Program-made: the position numbers and the translations under genes
Shown: positions 15,849 through 25,116 of the stretch, piece by piece
Numbering within the stretch: position 1 is the stretch's first letter
Layout: each line of letters opens with the position of its first letter
From: Lacrimispora defluvii
GTDB lineage: Bacteria; Bacillota; Clostridia; Lachnospirales; Lachnospiraceae
DNA length: 64,000 nt
Assembly (NCBI GenBank): GCA_013036995.1
Contig: JAAOXG010000024.1
Location: 1-64,000 of the forward strand
Direction of reading: 5' to 3'
The notes under the pieces: generated by a model
Told to the model about the DNA's origin: nothing
Seen by the model: only the letters and a program-made list of their open reading frames with translations
The model's database searches: none

Positions 15849-17867
15849 TTATCTCTTAGCTGATTTTTGCTCCACTCTTTTTAAAATCACCCGGTTTGAA
15901 TGTCCAAGGAACATAGGTACTCTTTCGATATAAACATCACTGGTGTCAAGTCCGAACCAGTTTGAGGGGGAAGCTGTGAATTTCTGTATAAACAGTTTGG
16001 TGTTTAAAACGAAAGAGTCCCAGGCGGATAATGTGGCATCATGAGATAAAATCTCCTGGATAAATACAAACCTGAAATCTCCCAGCTTTCGGTTGGGAAG
16101 AATAGAATAGCTGTTTGACTGCGGTTCAATTTCCCCGTTTTCCACCAGCTCCGTTGATATCTGCCGCAAAAACACATTCAGGTTCTGATCAATACGAAAG
16201 CCCAGTTTTAACTGGATTTTTATGATGTTGTTTGTACTAAATTTTTCAACCGTATATTCTGCCTGATAGGGTTCATCAGTTACGTTAACATCTACAAACC
16301 AGTAAACATCGGCTTTTTTAGGCCGTTTATCTAAAAGGAAATATAATATCTTGCGTTCAATTTCCTTTGGATTTGGACATTTGCTTAAGCACACCAGGTT
16401 GCTGGCATATTTGGGAACGTCCGGATCCTGGCTTAACTGAGTCAGTAATTTTAAATAATTATTAATGGGTACAAATTCCTCATAACGTACCCGGATCACA
16501 TGAGCTCTGTCCCAAAGATACATAATGAACAAAATTGATACAGCAATAATAATGGCTACAAATCCGCCATGAAAAAACTTAACAATATTTGCAATAAAGA
16601 AAGATATTTCAAAGCTCATAAAGAAAACAAGCATGATGACTGCAAGCAGAACGGGTGTTTTCTTCTTAAGCATATAGTTATACAGCAGAACAGTTGTCAT
16701 GAGCATGGTAACTGTTATTGCAAGACCATAGGCTGATTCCATTTTCTCAGAGCTTTGAAAGTAGAATACAATTCCAATACAGACAATCCATAAAATCCGG
16801 TTGATTGCAGGAATATAAAGCTGTCCCTTGGAAGGGGACGGGTATATGGTATGGAGTCTGGGAAACAGATTCAGTTTAATTGCTTCTGATACAAGTGTAA
16901 AGGAACCTGATATCAGAGCCTGAGAAGCTATAATGGCGGCAAGAGTAGAAATTAAGATGCCGTAAACAAGCATACCATGGGGAATCATCTGGTAAAATGG
17001 ATTAATGTCTTCTGTTAGAGCAAATACCGGATTGCTTTTTGAAGTTAAAATCCATGCACCCTGACCAAAATAGTTGAGTAATAAACATATTTTGACAAAT
17101 GGCCAGGTAAAGTAAATATTCTTTCTGCCTACATGTCCCAGATCAGAGTAAAGTGCTTCTGCACCAGTAGAACACAAGAATATGCTGCCCAGGATAAAGA
17201 AACCAAGTTTATTGTCGGGGCTGAAAAGTGTTTTAATTGCATAATGGGGTGACAATGCACGGAGCAGAGAAGGATTTTGCGCGAGATTGATCACACCAAA
17301 AAAGGCCAGGCTGCAGAACCACAAAAACATGATAGGGCCAAATAATTTACCAATGGAATCTGTACCAATGTGTTGTATGAAAAAAAGAATACAGATTATG
17401 AAGATAACCAGAGCAATGATATTTCCCTGATTGTCACCAAAAAGTTCGTGAAAGACTGGAAGCAGTTTCAGACCCTCAACAGCGGAAGTCACGGTTACTG
17501 CAGGAGTGAGCATACCGTCTGCCAACAGTGCGGAGCCTCCAATCATTGCCGGGATAATCAGCCATCTGGAGCGGCTTCTGACCAGTGTAAAAAGGGAAAA
17601 GATACCGCCTTCTCCATTATTGTCGGCTCTTAGGGTTATAAATACATATTTTATACTTGTTAATATGGTGAGTGTCCAAAATACCAGGGACAGGGTTCCA
17701 AGAATAAAATCTTCGGAGACAGTTTGAATGCCGCCGTTTCCATATAATACAGACTTCATTACGTAAAGCGGTGATGTGCCGATATCTCCATATACAACAC
17801 CTAATGTTACCAGGATTCCTCCAAGTGTTAATTTAGAAATACTTGATTTCTTTGATATTAATTCCAT
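15849..17867 (-). CDS. kup: Kup-family potassium transporter
   Basis: A KUP/HAK/KT potassium importer of 672 residues. The family start (LGGILVTLGVVYGDIGTSPLYVMKSV) is complete, about twelve hydrophobic helices fill roughly residues 15-460, and the C-terminal 200 residues form a soluble domain (CLSKCPNPKEIERKILYFLL region). It moves potassium with protons across the cytoplasmic membrane. It is a single-gene unit with a long leader that contains an intrinsic terminator, so expression is probably controlled after transcription starts. Confidence 0.96.
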   Translation of the reverse strand: MELISKKSSISKLTLGGILVTLGVVYGDIGTSPLYVMKSVLYGNGGIQTVSEDFILGTLSLVFWTLTILTSIKYVFITLRADNNGEGGIFSLFTLVRSRSRWLIIPAMIGGSALLADGMLTPAVTVTSAVEGLKLLPVFHELFGDNQGNIIALVIFIICILFFIQHIGTDSIGKLFGPIMFLWFCSLAFFGVINLAQNPSLLRALSPHYAIKTLFSPDNKLGFFILGSIFLCSTGAEALYSDLGHVGRKNIYFTWPFVKICLLLNYFGQGAWILTSKSNPVFALTEDINPFYQMIPHGMLVYGILISTLAAIIASQALISGSFTLVSEAIKLNLFPRLHTIYPSPSKGQLYIPAINRILWIVCIGIVFYFQSSEKMESAYGLAITVTMLMTTVLLYNYMLKKKTPVLLAVIMLVFFMSFEISFFIANIVKFFHGGFVAIIIAVSILFIMYLWDRAHVIRVRYEEFVPINNYLKLLTQLSQDPDVPKYASNLVCLSKCPNPKEIERKILYFLLDKRPKKADVYWFVDVNVTDEPYQAEYTVEKFSTNNIIKIQLKLGFRIDQNLNVFLRQISTELVENGEIEPQSNSYSILPNRKLGDFRFVFIQEILSHDATLSAWDSFVLNTKLFIQKFTASPSNWFGLDTSDVYIERVPMFLGHSNRVILKRVEQKSAKR

Positions 17868-17904
17868 GTCATCCTCTTTTTTTATATATTTATTTCAAAT
17901 CAAA

Positions 17905-17940
17905 AAAACCTTTGCTGTAATGTAAATATTACAACAAAAG
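17905..17940 (-). terminator. Intrinsic terminator inside the kup leader (attenuator)
   Basis: On the minus strand CTTTTGTTGTAAT pairs with ATTACAGCAAAGG (one internal mismatch or wobble), then seven T residues follow. It sits about 40 bases before the kup ATG and downstream of a TATAAT-like element at about 17968-17973. The 17868-18203 region between the divergent genes holds nothing else I can recognise; I could not match it to the ydaO c-di-AMP riboswitch. Confidence 0.6.
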
Positions 17941-18203
17941 TCTTGTTACTTTCTCACGGCGCTGATTATAATATGCTTTAATAACCGAATTTAATAATCG
18001 TCATGATACAGCAGCAGATCACATTCCTGTGAACTATGGGGTATTTTACAAAAAACAAAATGGGATGTCAATAAAGGATCCGTTAAGAAAGCTTGATTTG
18101 TATTATGTTTAGTGATAAGTTTGTTACAGAAAAGGTTGAATTTAACAATAAATTGCTGCGCAGCAGGAAGAACCATTGGTTGATAATTCGAGAGGAGTTT
18201 GAT

Positions 18204-19010
18204 ATGAATGTTTTGCAGATAAAAGATAGACTTGTGTGTGAGATATCGAAATGTAAAGCTGTAAAAGGAGTAGCACAGACTGGTGACATAAATGCAATAT
18301 TGATCCCAGGGAAAAGTGATATTGATTTGTTTGTCCTTTGTACGGATATTCCGGAGAAAAAAGAACGGGAACGGATCTATGCTTCCTTTGCTGGTGAATT
18401 CTCAGAGTGTACCATGAATGTATGCAATGGAGGTATGTGGGGGTATGGGGATATACTTGTTATTGATGAAATAGAAGTTATGCCTATGTATTTTACCGTA
18501 AAAGAGATGAGGGAGTATTTGGAAGAGACTTTACAGGGCAAACATCTTGGTATGACGGGAGGCTTCTATCCTACGGGAAGATTATCCAGCGTGGAGTCCA
18601 TTCATATCCTGTATGAAGAGGATTCTGTCTGGTCAGAGATGATAGCAATGGTGAAGAAATATCCGCCAGAATTGTTTCATAAGCTGTTTCAATATCATAT
18701 CTCACGTGTGCTGAATATAGAGGATCTGGGCAGAGCCATTCTGAGAAAAGAGGTTCTATTTTATCATCAGGTGCTGGAAAATTCACTGGATCATTTGCTG
18801 CAGGCTCTTTATGCACTGAACCATACATATTTTCCCAGCCGGAAGAGAATTGAAGGGTATATCGGTAGGCTTGAAAATAAACCCCAGCATTGCTATGTCA
18901 GGCTTTTAAGGATTCTTGAATTGGCGGCTTACAGTGATACCATAGAGGAATCAGTAAAGGAACTGGAATTACTGGCTGGGGAAATTGAAAAGGCTGGAAA
19001 CTGTAATTAG
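18204..19010 (+). CDS. Nucleotidyltransferase-like protein
   Basis: A protein of 268 residues with an N-terminal DNA-polymerase-beta-like nucleotidyltransferase signature. IPGKSDIDLFVLCTDIP (about 33-49) has the two Asp (DID) metal ligands, though the preceding Gly-Ser pair reads GK-S. The helical C-terminal part (about 150-268) suggests an aminoglycoside or DUF4037-type architecture. The substrate is unknown. I chose the ATG (MNVLQI) placed six bases after AGAGGAG; an upstream in-frame ATG would extend it by 37 residues without a ribosome site. Confidence 0.8.
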   Translation: MNVLQIKDRLVCEISKCKAVKGVAQTGDINAILIPGKSDIDLFVLCTDIPEKKERERIYASFAGEFSECTMNVCNGGMWGYGDILVIDEIEVMPMYFTVKEMREYLEETLQGKHLGMTGGFYPTGRLSSVESIHILYEEDSVWSEMIAMVKKYPPELFHKLFQYHISRVLNIEDLGRAILRKEVLFYHQVLENSLDHLLQALYALNHTYFPSRKRIEGYIGRLENKPQHCYVRLLRILELAAYSDTIEESVKELELLAGEIEKAGNCN

Positions 19011-19062
19011 GTGTAGGAATATTAAATCAGCCATATGGTGAACTGATAATTCATAATCGAAG

Positions 19063-19092
19063 AGCAGGCCGCTTATAGCAGTCTGTTTTTTT
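19063..19092 (+). terminator. Probable terminator of the nucleotidyltransferase-like gene
   Basis: GCAGGCCGC can pair with GCAGTCTGT through eight of nine positions including two G-T pairs, and a seven-base T tract follows. Confidence 0.6.
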
Positions 19093-19094
19093 AC

Positions 19095-19553
19095 TTATCT
19101 CTCCGGTTTATTTTTTAATATGTCTATAAAAAAATCATAGGCCCTTTTCTTTTCTTCGCCGTTCAGCGATAAATAAATTTCAGTCATGGCGGCTATTTTA
19201 ATGTTGTCGTCAGAAAGGATATTCTTATGGGCGAATTGATATGGTTTGTCAGTGCGGTAGTTATAAGCCGTTTCTTTCAGTAATATGTTATCTTTAAACT
19301 TAAAGGTATTGTCCTGCTGTATGTCCTGAACTGTGTTATCTATGTAATAATCATGGCTTCCTATTAAATATGCGGGAGTCGTTAATAAGATCTCAGCTAG
19401 TTTTTCCAGAATGTCTGCAGGAACTTTTCGGATACGACCGTTTTCATATCTGAAAACAGTAGATCTGGAAATCCCTAAAAGACTTGCCACATCATCTGCG
19501 CTCATATTTAATTGTTTCCTTCTTTGCTTAATTCTTTGACCAATTATAGACAT
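19095..19553 (-). CDS. XRE-family regulator (paralogue of the one at 38.1 kb)
   Basis: A Cro/CI-type regulator of 152 residues. The HTH (GQRIKQRRKQLNMSADDVAS, then LGISRSTVFRYENG) covers about 5-45; the rest is a polar segment ending in a helix with EIYLSLNGEEKKRAYDF. The N-terminal 65 residues and the C-terminal EIYLSL motif match the protein encoded at 38116-38592 closely, while the middle differs. The promoter region contains an 18-bp palindrome that is nearly identical in both genes, so each probably represses itself and may cross-regulate. No phage gene is adjacent. Confidence 0.9.
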   Translation of the reverse strand: MSIIGQRIKQRRKQLNMSADDVASLLGISRSTVFRYENGRIRKVPADILEKLAEILLTTPAYLIGSHDYYIDNTVQDIQQDNTFKFKDNILLKETAYNYRTDKPYQFAHKNILSDDNIKIAAMTEIYLSLNGEEKKRAYDFFIDILKNKPER

Positions 19554-19573
19554 CTTACCACACCTCCTTTTGA

Positions 19574-19608
19574 ATGTATCATAACACTAATGTTGCAAAA
19601 ACGCAACA
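19574..19608 (-). promoter_or_regulatory. Self-regulated promoter with TGTTGC/GCAACA operator, copy 1
   Basis: The palindrome TGTTGC-AAAAAC-GCAACA at 19591-19608 covers the -35 and spacer of a minus-strand promoter: TTGCGT, 17 bases, TATGAT. The same arrangement occurs at 38608-38642. A second weaker palindrome, TGCA-AATA-TGCA, lies at 19617-19628. Confidence 0.75.
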
Positions 19609-19669
19609 CATTAAGATGCAAATATGCAATTGTCAGGATGGCGTTAATGGGGTTTCTAACTGTGCAATA

Positions 19670-19716
19670 ATAAAAAGCAGGCCTCCTCTCTGTTTGGTCA
19701 TAGAGAGAGGAGGCCT
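19670..19716 (-). terminator. Terminator of the glycosidase operon
   Basis: A perfect 12-bp inverted repeat, GGCCTCCTCTCT at 19680-19691 with AGAGAGGAGGCC at 19704-19715, with a T-rich tail on the minus strand. Confidence 0.88.
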
Positions 19717-19740
19717 TATAAAATTCTATAAAATTTCATC

Positions 19741-21540
19741 CTACCGGAGTTCATCTCTCCAGTATGCCACTTTTCTTTCATTGATTTCTCTGATTACTTC
19801 AGGATCTACTTTATAGTTTCTGGCGATGTCCATCAGACCATTGATCTCCTGTTGCACATCTGTAACCTGGGTATAGCAGTAGCCGCAAACATAGGGAATT
19901 TCTTTTATAGCGGTTGTAATACTGTCGAACCTCTTTAAAAAGTCTTCTTTTGTATTGACTTTATTTCCATATCCCCAGCCTTCTTTATCACTGTCAAATG
20001 CAATACCTCCAAATTCACTGATGATCACTGGCTGACCTTTGTAGGAAAAGCCGTTTGCAAGGGCGGATTTGGAAGTGGAGTGGTAGATCTCAGTTGTCAT
20101 AATTTCCTCTTTATACTGGGTATATCGCTTTTTGAGAATCCCGCCTGCCTCTTCATAATCATGCAGAGTAAGGATATCGGAAACGGTATGTTCCCACCCG
20201 TCATTTACGATTACCGGGCGGTGTGGGTCAATGCTCTTGGTCAGGTGATAGATAGCTTCTGTAAAGTGCTGCTGTGTTCTGTTTGTCTCAACCTGTGGTA
20301 CACCCCAGGATTCGTTTAAAGGAGTCCAGGTAATAATGGAAGGGTGATTATAATTCTGTTTTACAATATCAAGCCATTCCCTTGTAAAAAGTTCCACTGC
20401 CCTGTCGGAATAAATATAGGCAGCAGGTGCTTCGCTCCAGACCAGCATTCCCTTCACATCACACCAGTAAAGGAATCTTTCATCTTCTGTTTTCTGATGC
20501 TTTCTTAAACCGTTATAGCCCAGTTCATGAATCTTATCAATATCCTGGATTAATGCTTCCTCATCTGGTGGAGTCAGATGAGATTCCTCCCAATACCCCT
20601 GGTCAAGAATCAGCCTTTGATACAGTGGTGCTCCGTTTAGAAGAATGTTAGGACCTTCAATCCGGATCTCACGCATTCCAAAGTAAGAACCAATCTCATC
20701 CCACACCTCTCCATTAAACCGGGTACTAAAGCTGATGTCGTAAAGATTTGGTTCGGCAGGAGTCCATGTACGGATTCCCCAGGGGTAGCCTGCTTCTGCA
20801 GCTATCAGATCAACGGAAATTTTTGTGGGATTTTTCCCTATGGCCGTCAGAACTTTTGTCACAAATCTGCCACGAAAGCTTACCAATGCCTCCACTTCCA
20901 GCTTTTTTCCGTCCAAAGCTTCAGGACAGTCTACCGTATATTCCAGCTCCAGTCTGCCTTCCGGCAGATTCGGAGTTATTTTCACTGAGCGCAAGCTGAT
21001 GTTGGGCACATACTCCATCCATACGGTCTTCCAGATTCCTGTTGTCTGAACATACCAGCAGCCGAAATTCTCGGAAATCCAACGCTGTTTTCCTCTTGGC
21101 TGCTGTGCATCGGGATGATCCTCCGCTTTTACGACTATAAGGTTTTCCCCATTGGTTATAAGATTTGTAATATCAAAGGAAAAGCGGGAATATCCGCCTT
21201 CGTGCATTCCAGCCAACTGACCATTAATCCACACTTTTGTAAGAAAATCGCTTCCCTCAAAATGCAGAATCAGCTTATTGCGTGTTGTTTTTGCTTTATC
21301 AGCTTGAAATGTACGGGCATACCACACATAATGATGAACTTCTTCTTGGTGAATATTACTCTTTTTCGTTTCATAGGTGAAAGGGACATAGATCTCTTTT
21401 TCCCTGTGAAAACTCTTATACCAGCCTTCTGCCTCTCCTTTGTTGCTGTCGTCAAAGCGAAAGTTCCAGATTCCGTTTAAACTGGCCCAGTCATTTCGGA
21501 CAAATTGTGGTCTTGGATAATCTTTTTGATAGCATAACAT
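19741..21540 (-). CDS. Glycoside hydrolase family 2 (beta-galactosidase/glucuronidase-like)
   Basis: A GH2 enzyme of 599 residues in the usual order: jelly-roll sugar-binding domain (about 5-175), immunoglobulin-like domain (about 180-285) and TIM barrel (about 290-595). The acid/base is Glu410 in TPLNESWG and the nucleophile Glu509 in IISEFGG, so it should be active. There is no signal peptide, so it acts on sugars brought in by the adjacent ABC transporter, with which it forms a minus-strand operon. GH2 covers beta-galactosidase, beta-glucuronidase, beta-mannosidase and arabinosidase activities; I cannot decide between them. Confidence 0.93.
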   Translation of the reverse strand: MLCYQKDYPRPQFVRNDWASLNGIWNFRFDDSNKGEAEGWYKSFHREKEIYVPFTYETKKSNIHQEEVHHYVWYARTFQADKAKTTRNKLILHFEGSDFLTKVWINGQLAGMHEGGYSRFSFDITNLITNGENLIVVKAEDHPDAQQPRGKQRWISENFGCWYVQTTGIWKTVWMEYVPNISLRSVKITPNLPEGRLELEYTVDCPEALDGKKLEVEALVSFRGRFVTKVLTAIGKNPTKISVDLIAAEAGYPWGIRTWTPAEPNLYDISFSTRFNGEVWDEIGSYFGMREIRIEGPNILLNGAPLYQRLILDQGYWEESHLTPPDEEALIQDIDKIHELGYNGLRKHQKTEDERFLYWCDVKGMLVWSEAPAAYIYSDRAVELFTREWLDIVKQNYNHPSIITWTPLNESWGVPQVETNRTQQHFTEAIYHLTKSIDPHRPVIVNDGWEHTVSDILTLHDYEEAGGILKKRYTQYKEEIMTTEIYHSTSKSALANGFSYKGQPVIISEFGGIAFDSDKEGWGYGNKVNTKEDFLKRFDSITTAIKEIPYVCGYCYTQVTDVQQEINGLMDIARNYKVDPEVIREINERKVAYWRDELR

Positions 21541-21575
21541 GAAGTTAATTCTCCTTTATCTGTTTTATACTTATG

Positions 21576-22406
21576 TCAACCCTTGACGCCGGACATGGTA
21601 ATTCCCTGTACTATCTGCTTTTCAAAAATCAGATATATAATAATAGCAGGAATTGATGCGATCATATTGGCCGTCATGGGTTTTACATAATCCACGGTGT
21701 ATGTTCCGGCAAAAATGGGGATTCCCACAGGCAATGTAAATTTACTGCTGTCCATAGAACAGAGTAAGGGCCAGAGATAGTTATTCCAGCTCCCTATAAA
21801 TGCAAAGATACTGATGGTTGAAAGGACTGCCTTTGACAGCGGCATGACGATTCTGGCAAAAATTGTGATCTCCCCGGCGCCGTCTATTCTTGCGGCTTCA
21901 ATCAGGGAATCAGGAATACCTTTAAAGAAAGTAACCATGATTATCAGATTCATGGAAACTGCCACAGATGGCAGAAGCAGACCTGCATAAGTATCAATCA
22001 GATGAATATTATTGGCTGTAATAAACAACGGAACTATGGTTGCCTCTCCAGGAACCATGAGCCCCAGTAAAAAATAAAAGAACAGTTTATTTCTCCCCAT
22101 AAATTTGATTTTAGACAGAGCATAAGCGGCCATGGCGGAGAAGAGGAGGGTTAAAACTGTAACAAGAACCGCAACCACCACGGAATTGAGAAGCCATTTG
22201 GCAACATCAGAGCCAATAATCAGATCCAGATAATTACCAAAGGTGTATGGGGGAGAAAACCAGCTGATTACGCTTTTAATCTGCTTTCCTTCATATTGCA
22301 GGGATACAAAGAAAGCCCAGATTACAGGAGCCAGAAAAATGATGGCCAGCCCGGCTGATAAAGCGGTCAAAATAAGACTTCTGGCTTTTGCTTTTTTACG
22401 CTTCAT
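21576..22406 (-). CDS. Sugar ABC transporter permease, MalG/UgpE type
   Basis: A membrane permease of 276 residues with about six helices. The EAA loop IEAARIDGAGEITIFARIVMP is at roughly 170-190, as in CUT1-family carbohydrate importers. It overlaps the 3' end of the upstream permease gene by 11 bases, so translation is coupled. No ATPase gene of the MalK type is present in the operon; such transporters commonly share a genome-encoded MsmK/UgpC-type ATPase. Confidence 0.94.
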   Translation of the reverse strand: MKRKKAKARSLILTALSAGLAIIFLAPVIWAFFVSLQYEGKQIKSVISWFSPPYTFGNYLDLIIGSDVAKWLLNSVVVAVLVTVLTLLFSAMAAYALSKIKFMGRNKLFFYFLLGLMVPGEATIVPLFITANNIHLIDTYAGLLLPSVAVSMNLIIMVTFFKGIPDSLIEAARIDGAGEITIFARIVMPLSKAVLSTISIFAFIGSWNNYLWPLLCSMDSSKFTLPVGIPIFAGTYTVDYVKPMTANMIASIPAIIIYLIFEKQIVQGITMSGVKG

Positions 22407-23295
22407 CTTTTTGTTCCCCCTTTTTCTGGATTGCCTTCTGAATCAGGGTACACACCACCAGAATAGCAAACAATACATATGACATGGCAGCAGCATATCC
22501 CATATTATTTTTGGTAAAGCCCGTTTCATAAATATACTGGATCAATGGTTTTGTGCTTCCCGCTGGTCCTCCAGCCGTGATTAGCTGGATCTGACCGAAT
22601 ACTTTAAAGCTTGCAATAATCTGCAGCATCACGATTAAGTACGTGGTGGGCTTTAGCAGCGGGAGGACAATGGAGAATAATTGCTGCCATTTCGCAGCCC
22701 CGTCGATTTCCGCAGCTTCGTATATTTCAGGAGAGATATCCTGCAAAGCTGATAAATATAACAGCATGGAAAAACCGACAGTCCACCATACGGTCATTAT
22801 GGTGACGACCGCCCATGCATGATTTGTATCAATCAGCCACTGGATTTCCGATCCTGATTTTAAGAGGCCGGTCAAATGAAGAATACCGTTTACAAAACCC
22901 ATATAGGGTGCAAACATATATTTAGCAATAAAGGACGCAACCGAAACTGAGATGATGCTTGGAAGATAAAATGCAATCCTTAATCCACGCCTGATCTTCA
23001 CCGGCCGATTGGCAAACAGAGCAAGTATCAGAGCCATGATTACCAGAAATGGAACGGAAAGTGCAACAAATATAATTGTATGTTTCAGTGCATCAATAAA
23101 TTTTTGATCCGATAAAAACTTTATATAGTTATCCAGCCCTACGAATTTTACCTTTCCCATTAAGGACCATTTATGTAAACTTACATACAGCCCCTGAATG
23201 ACCGGCCAAATAGTAAAAACTGTATATAAGGCCAAAAAAGGAAAGCACAATCCGAGACCTGTTGCCATATCTCTTATTTTTCTGCTTCTGCTCAA
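22396..23295 (-). CDS. Sugar ABC transporter permease, MalF/UgpA type
   Basis: The partner permease, 299 residues, with a short cytoplasmic N-terminus, six helices, and the EAA loop YEAAEIDGAAKWQQLFSIVLP at about 195-215. Translation starts at TTG about nine bases after GGAGG. With the MalG-type protein it forms the channel of a CUT1 sugar importer. Confidence 0.94.
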   Translation of the reverse strand: MSRSRKIRDMATGLGLCFPFLALYTVFTIWPVIQGLYVSLHKWSLMGKVKFVGLDNYIKFLSDQKFIDALKHTIIFVALSVPFLVIMALILALFANRPVKIRRGLRIAFYLPSIISVSVASFIAKYMFAPYMGFVNGILHLTGLLKSGSEIQWLIDTNHAWAVVTIMTVWWTVGFSMLLYLSALQDISPEIYEAAEIDGAAKWQQLFSIVLPLLKPTTYLIVMLQIIASFKVFGQIQLITAGGPAGSTKPLIQYIYETGFTKNNMGYAAAMSYVLFAILVVCTLIQKAIQKKGEQKDEA

Positions 23296-23332
23296 GGTTT
23301 AAGTCCTCCCAATTATACAAACCACCTTGTTC

Positions 23333-23355
23333 AGAGGGGGAAATAATCCCCCTCT
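23333..23355 (-). other. Intercistronic hairpin after the sugar-binding gene
   Basis: AGAGGGGGA and TCCCCCTCT form a perfect 9-bp stem with a five-base loop between the binding-protein and permease genes. No T-tract follows on the minus strand, so it is more likely a message-stabilising or processing element than a terminator. Confidence 0.6.
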
Positions 23356-23369
23356 CTGCTTACCTGTTA

Positions 23370-24782
23370 TTACGGAAGATTTGATTCAAGCTCATCGTAA
23401 AGAGTGTCAATGCCGGATTTGGCATCACCCTTTCCTGTCCAGATCGTATCAAGGCTGTCGATCATGCCTTTCTTCATACCGTTAAAAGTTGATACCTTGG
23501 CAGGAAGAATTGCTTTCTCAACTTCGGACATGTAACTGCTTCTGTATGGAAGAGCTTTATATTCTTCGCTTGCAAGAACTTCTTTGCATGCCGGAATCTG
23601 ACCGGAACCGGCCCAGGTAAGGCCGCCTTTCATGGACGCGGATACCATGAATTCCACAGCAGCCCTGCTGTCCGCTTCATTTCTTGCTTTCTTTGTTGGA
23701 AGAATGAATGTATGGGAGTCTGCCCAGCAATTATCTGTATCAAAGAGCTTGGGAAATGGTACTGGTATAAAGTTTAAGTTATCTGTCTGTTCGAAAGCTC
23801 CAACGGCCCAGGTTCCGCCAATGCAGATTCCTGCTTTGCCGCTCTGGAAAAATTTCTGATGGTCATCAATCCCTTCTTTAATATAACCTTTGTCATAAAG
23901 TCCCTTTACAAACTCTGCTGCCTTAACGGCCTTTTCCTTATCAAGAGTTACCTTTTTGCCGTCATCGCTGACAATAGGAGTACCTCCCATCTGGAAATAG
24001 GACGCCCACCATAAGCGGTAAGGGTCATCTCCGTTGCTGGTAAGAGAGATTACGGAACCATCTGCTGGAATCACAGATTTTATTTTCTCGCAGACTGCAT
24101 AAAAATCATCAGCGCTATTAATATCGACTCCACCGCTTCCGTTTAAAGCTACTCCTGCCTGTTCTAATATATTCTTATTAAAGTACATAATCTCTGCATG
24201 AGTGTCCAGCGGCACCGCGTAAACCTCACCGTCAAATGTAACAGCATCAATGGAGGCCTGGGAATAATGCTGGCTCAGATCAATTCCCAACTCATTAAGA
24301 TAGGGGGTGATCGGCTGAACGACACCATCTTCCACTAACTGAGGCAGGGAAGAAGCATGGGATACTCCGATATCAGGTCCTTTATCAGCAGCAACAGCCG
24401 TCTGAAGCTTGGTATAATAATCTGCCCATACTAACATGATGGACTGTACCTGCTTTGCAGGACTGGCACCATTGTAATCTTCAATCATCTTTGACATAAA
24501 GCCGCCGTCTCCACCGCTGAATAGGGACCACATGACCAGCTTGTTGGCGTCCACTGCAACTTTTTCCGGATTGTTAACCGTTCCGTCGTCGTTGACATTT
24601 TTTGTTTCTTCCGCAGCAGCTGACGTTTCCCCTGACGCTGTCTTTTTGCTATCCTGTGTACCTTTTGTCTCTTGAGTACTTCCGGCAGTCTGGGTTGATG
24701 TGCTTCCTGCACAACCAGACATCGCTGACATAACCAGTGCTGCTGCACCTAAGGCAGCCATCCATTTTTTGCTTCTTCTCAT
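23370..24782 (-). CDS. Sugar ABC transporter substrate-binding lipoprotein
   Basis: An extracellular sugar-binding protein (SBP type 1) of 470 residues. The lipoprotein signal ends at MSGC (Cys24) and is followed by a Thr/Ser/Glu-rich linker to about residue 75. The KLVMWSLFSGGDG start of the mature domain and GKAGICIGGTWAVG are typical. It delivers a mono- or oligosaccharide to the two permeases encoded downstream on the same strand, with a GH2 glycosidase closing the operon. A good promoter lies about 100 bases upstream. Confidence 0.95.
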   Translation of the reverse strand: MRRSKKWMAALGAAALVMSAMSGCAGSTSTQTAGSTQETKGTQDSKKTASGETSAAAEETKNVNDDGTVNNPEKVAVDANKLVMWSLFSGGDGGFMSKMIEDYNGASPAKQVQSIMLVWADYYTKLQTAVAADKGPDIGVSHASSLPQLVEDGVVQPITPYLNELGIDLSQHYSQASIDAVTFDGEVYAVPLDTHAEIMYFNKNILEQAGVALNGSGGVDINSADDFYAVCEKIKSVIPADGSVISLTSNGDDPYRLWWASYFQMGGTPIVSDDGKKVTLDKEKAVKAAEFVKGLYDKGYIKEGIDDHQKFFQSGKAGICIGGTWAVGAFEQTDNLNFIPVPFPKLFDTDNCWADSHTFILPTKKARNEADSRAAVEFMVSASMKGGLTWAGSGQIPACKEVLASEEYKALPYRSSYMSEVEKAILPAKVSTFNGMKKGMIDSLDTIWTGKGDAKSGIDTLYDELESNLP

Positions 24783-24882
24783 AATTACCTCCTTATTTTG
24801 TTTGAATGCTTACACCATAAACCAGTACGCTGCCACTCTGATAAAATTAATTTAATAACAGCAATACTAATGTAATAAGCCA

Positions 24883-24911
24883 ACAATACACCTTTCTATT
24901 GTGTAAGTCAA
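24883..24911 (-). promoter_or_regulatory. Promoter of the sugar transporter operon
   Basis: On the minus strand TTGACT, a 17-base spacer and TATTGT, about 100 bases before the binding-protein start. Confidence 0.7.
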
Positions 24912-24970
24912 TATATTAAACTGTAAAATATAAATATATTTGTGCATATTTTATATTTACAACAGTAATA

Positions 24971-25022
24971 ATGTTATAACATGTTTTTATTTTCCTCTAA
25001 AAAATAGAAATTCTGTTATAAC
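24971..25022. promoter_or_regulatory. TGTTATAAC repeat pair upstream of the sugar operon
   Basis: ATGTTATAACAT at 24971-24982 is a perfect 12-bp palindrome, and TGTTATAAC recurs at 25014-25022, 42 bases or four helical turns away. They lie upstream of the sugar operon promoter and may bind the neighbouring ArsR-type regulator; this is inference. Apart from these sites, the promoter and the terminator at 25053, the 24783-25116 gap is AT-rich and empty. Confidence 0.4.
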
Positions 25023-25052
25023 CATTTATTTCTGCTTTCCGGACATAAGACA

Positions 25053-25108
25053 ATAAAAAACAACCATCTGGAAACAAACTTATTTTCCAGACAGTTGTCT
25101 TGTTTTTT
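25053..25108 (-). terminator. Terminator of the ArsR-type regulator gene
   Basis: A stem of about 15 bp with two mismatches (ACAACCATCTGGAAA / TTTCCAGACAGTTGT) has T-rich tails on both sides; on the minus strand TTTTTATT follows. Confidence 0.75.
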
Positions 25109-25116
25109 AAATATAA

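Noticed and set aside
17868-18092. c-di-AMP (ydaO-type) riboswitch in front of kup
   Set aside because: Expected because kup genes often have one, but the leader is too short and I do not see the conserved GC-rich core; only a terminator hairpin is supported.
18093-18203. Upstream start of the nucleotidyltransferase-like protein
   Set aside because: No Shine-Dalgarno sequence precedes it; AGAGGAG before the ATG at 18204 is convincing and the extension adds no domain.
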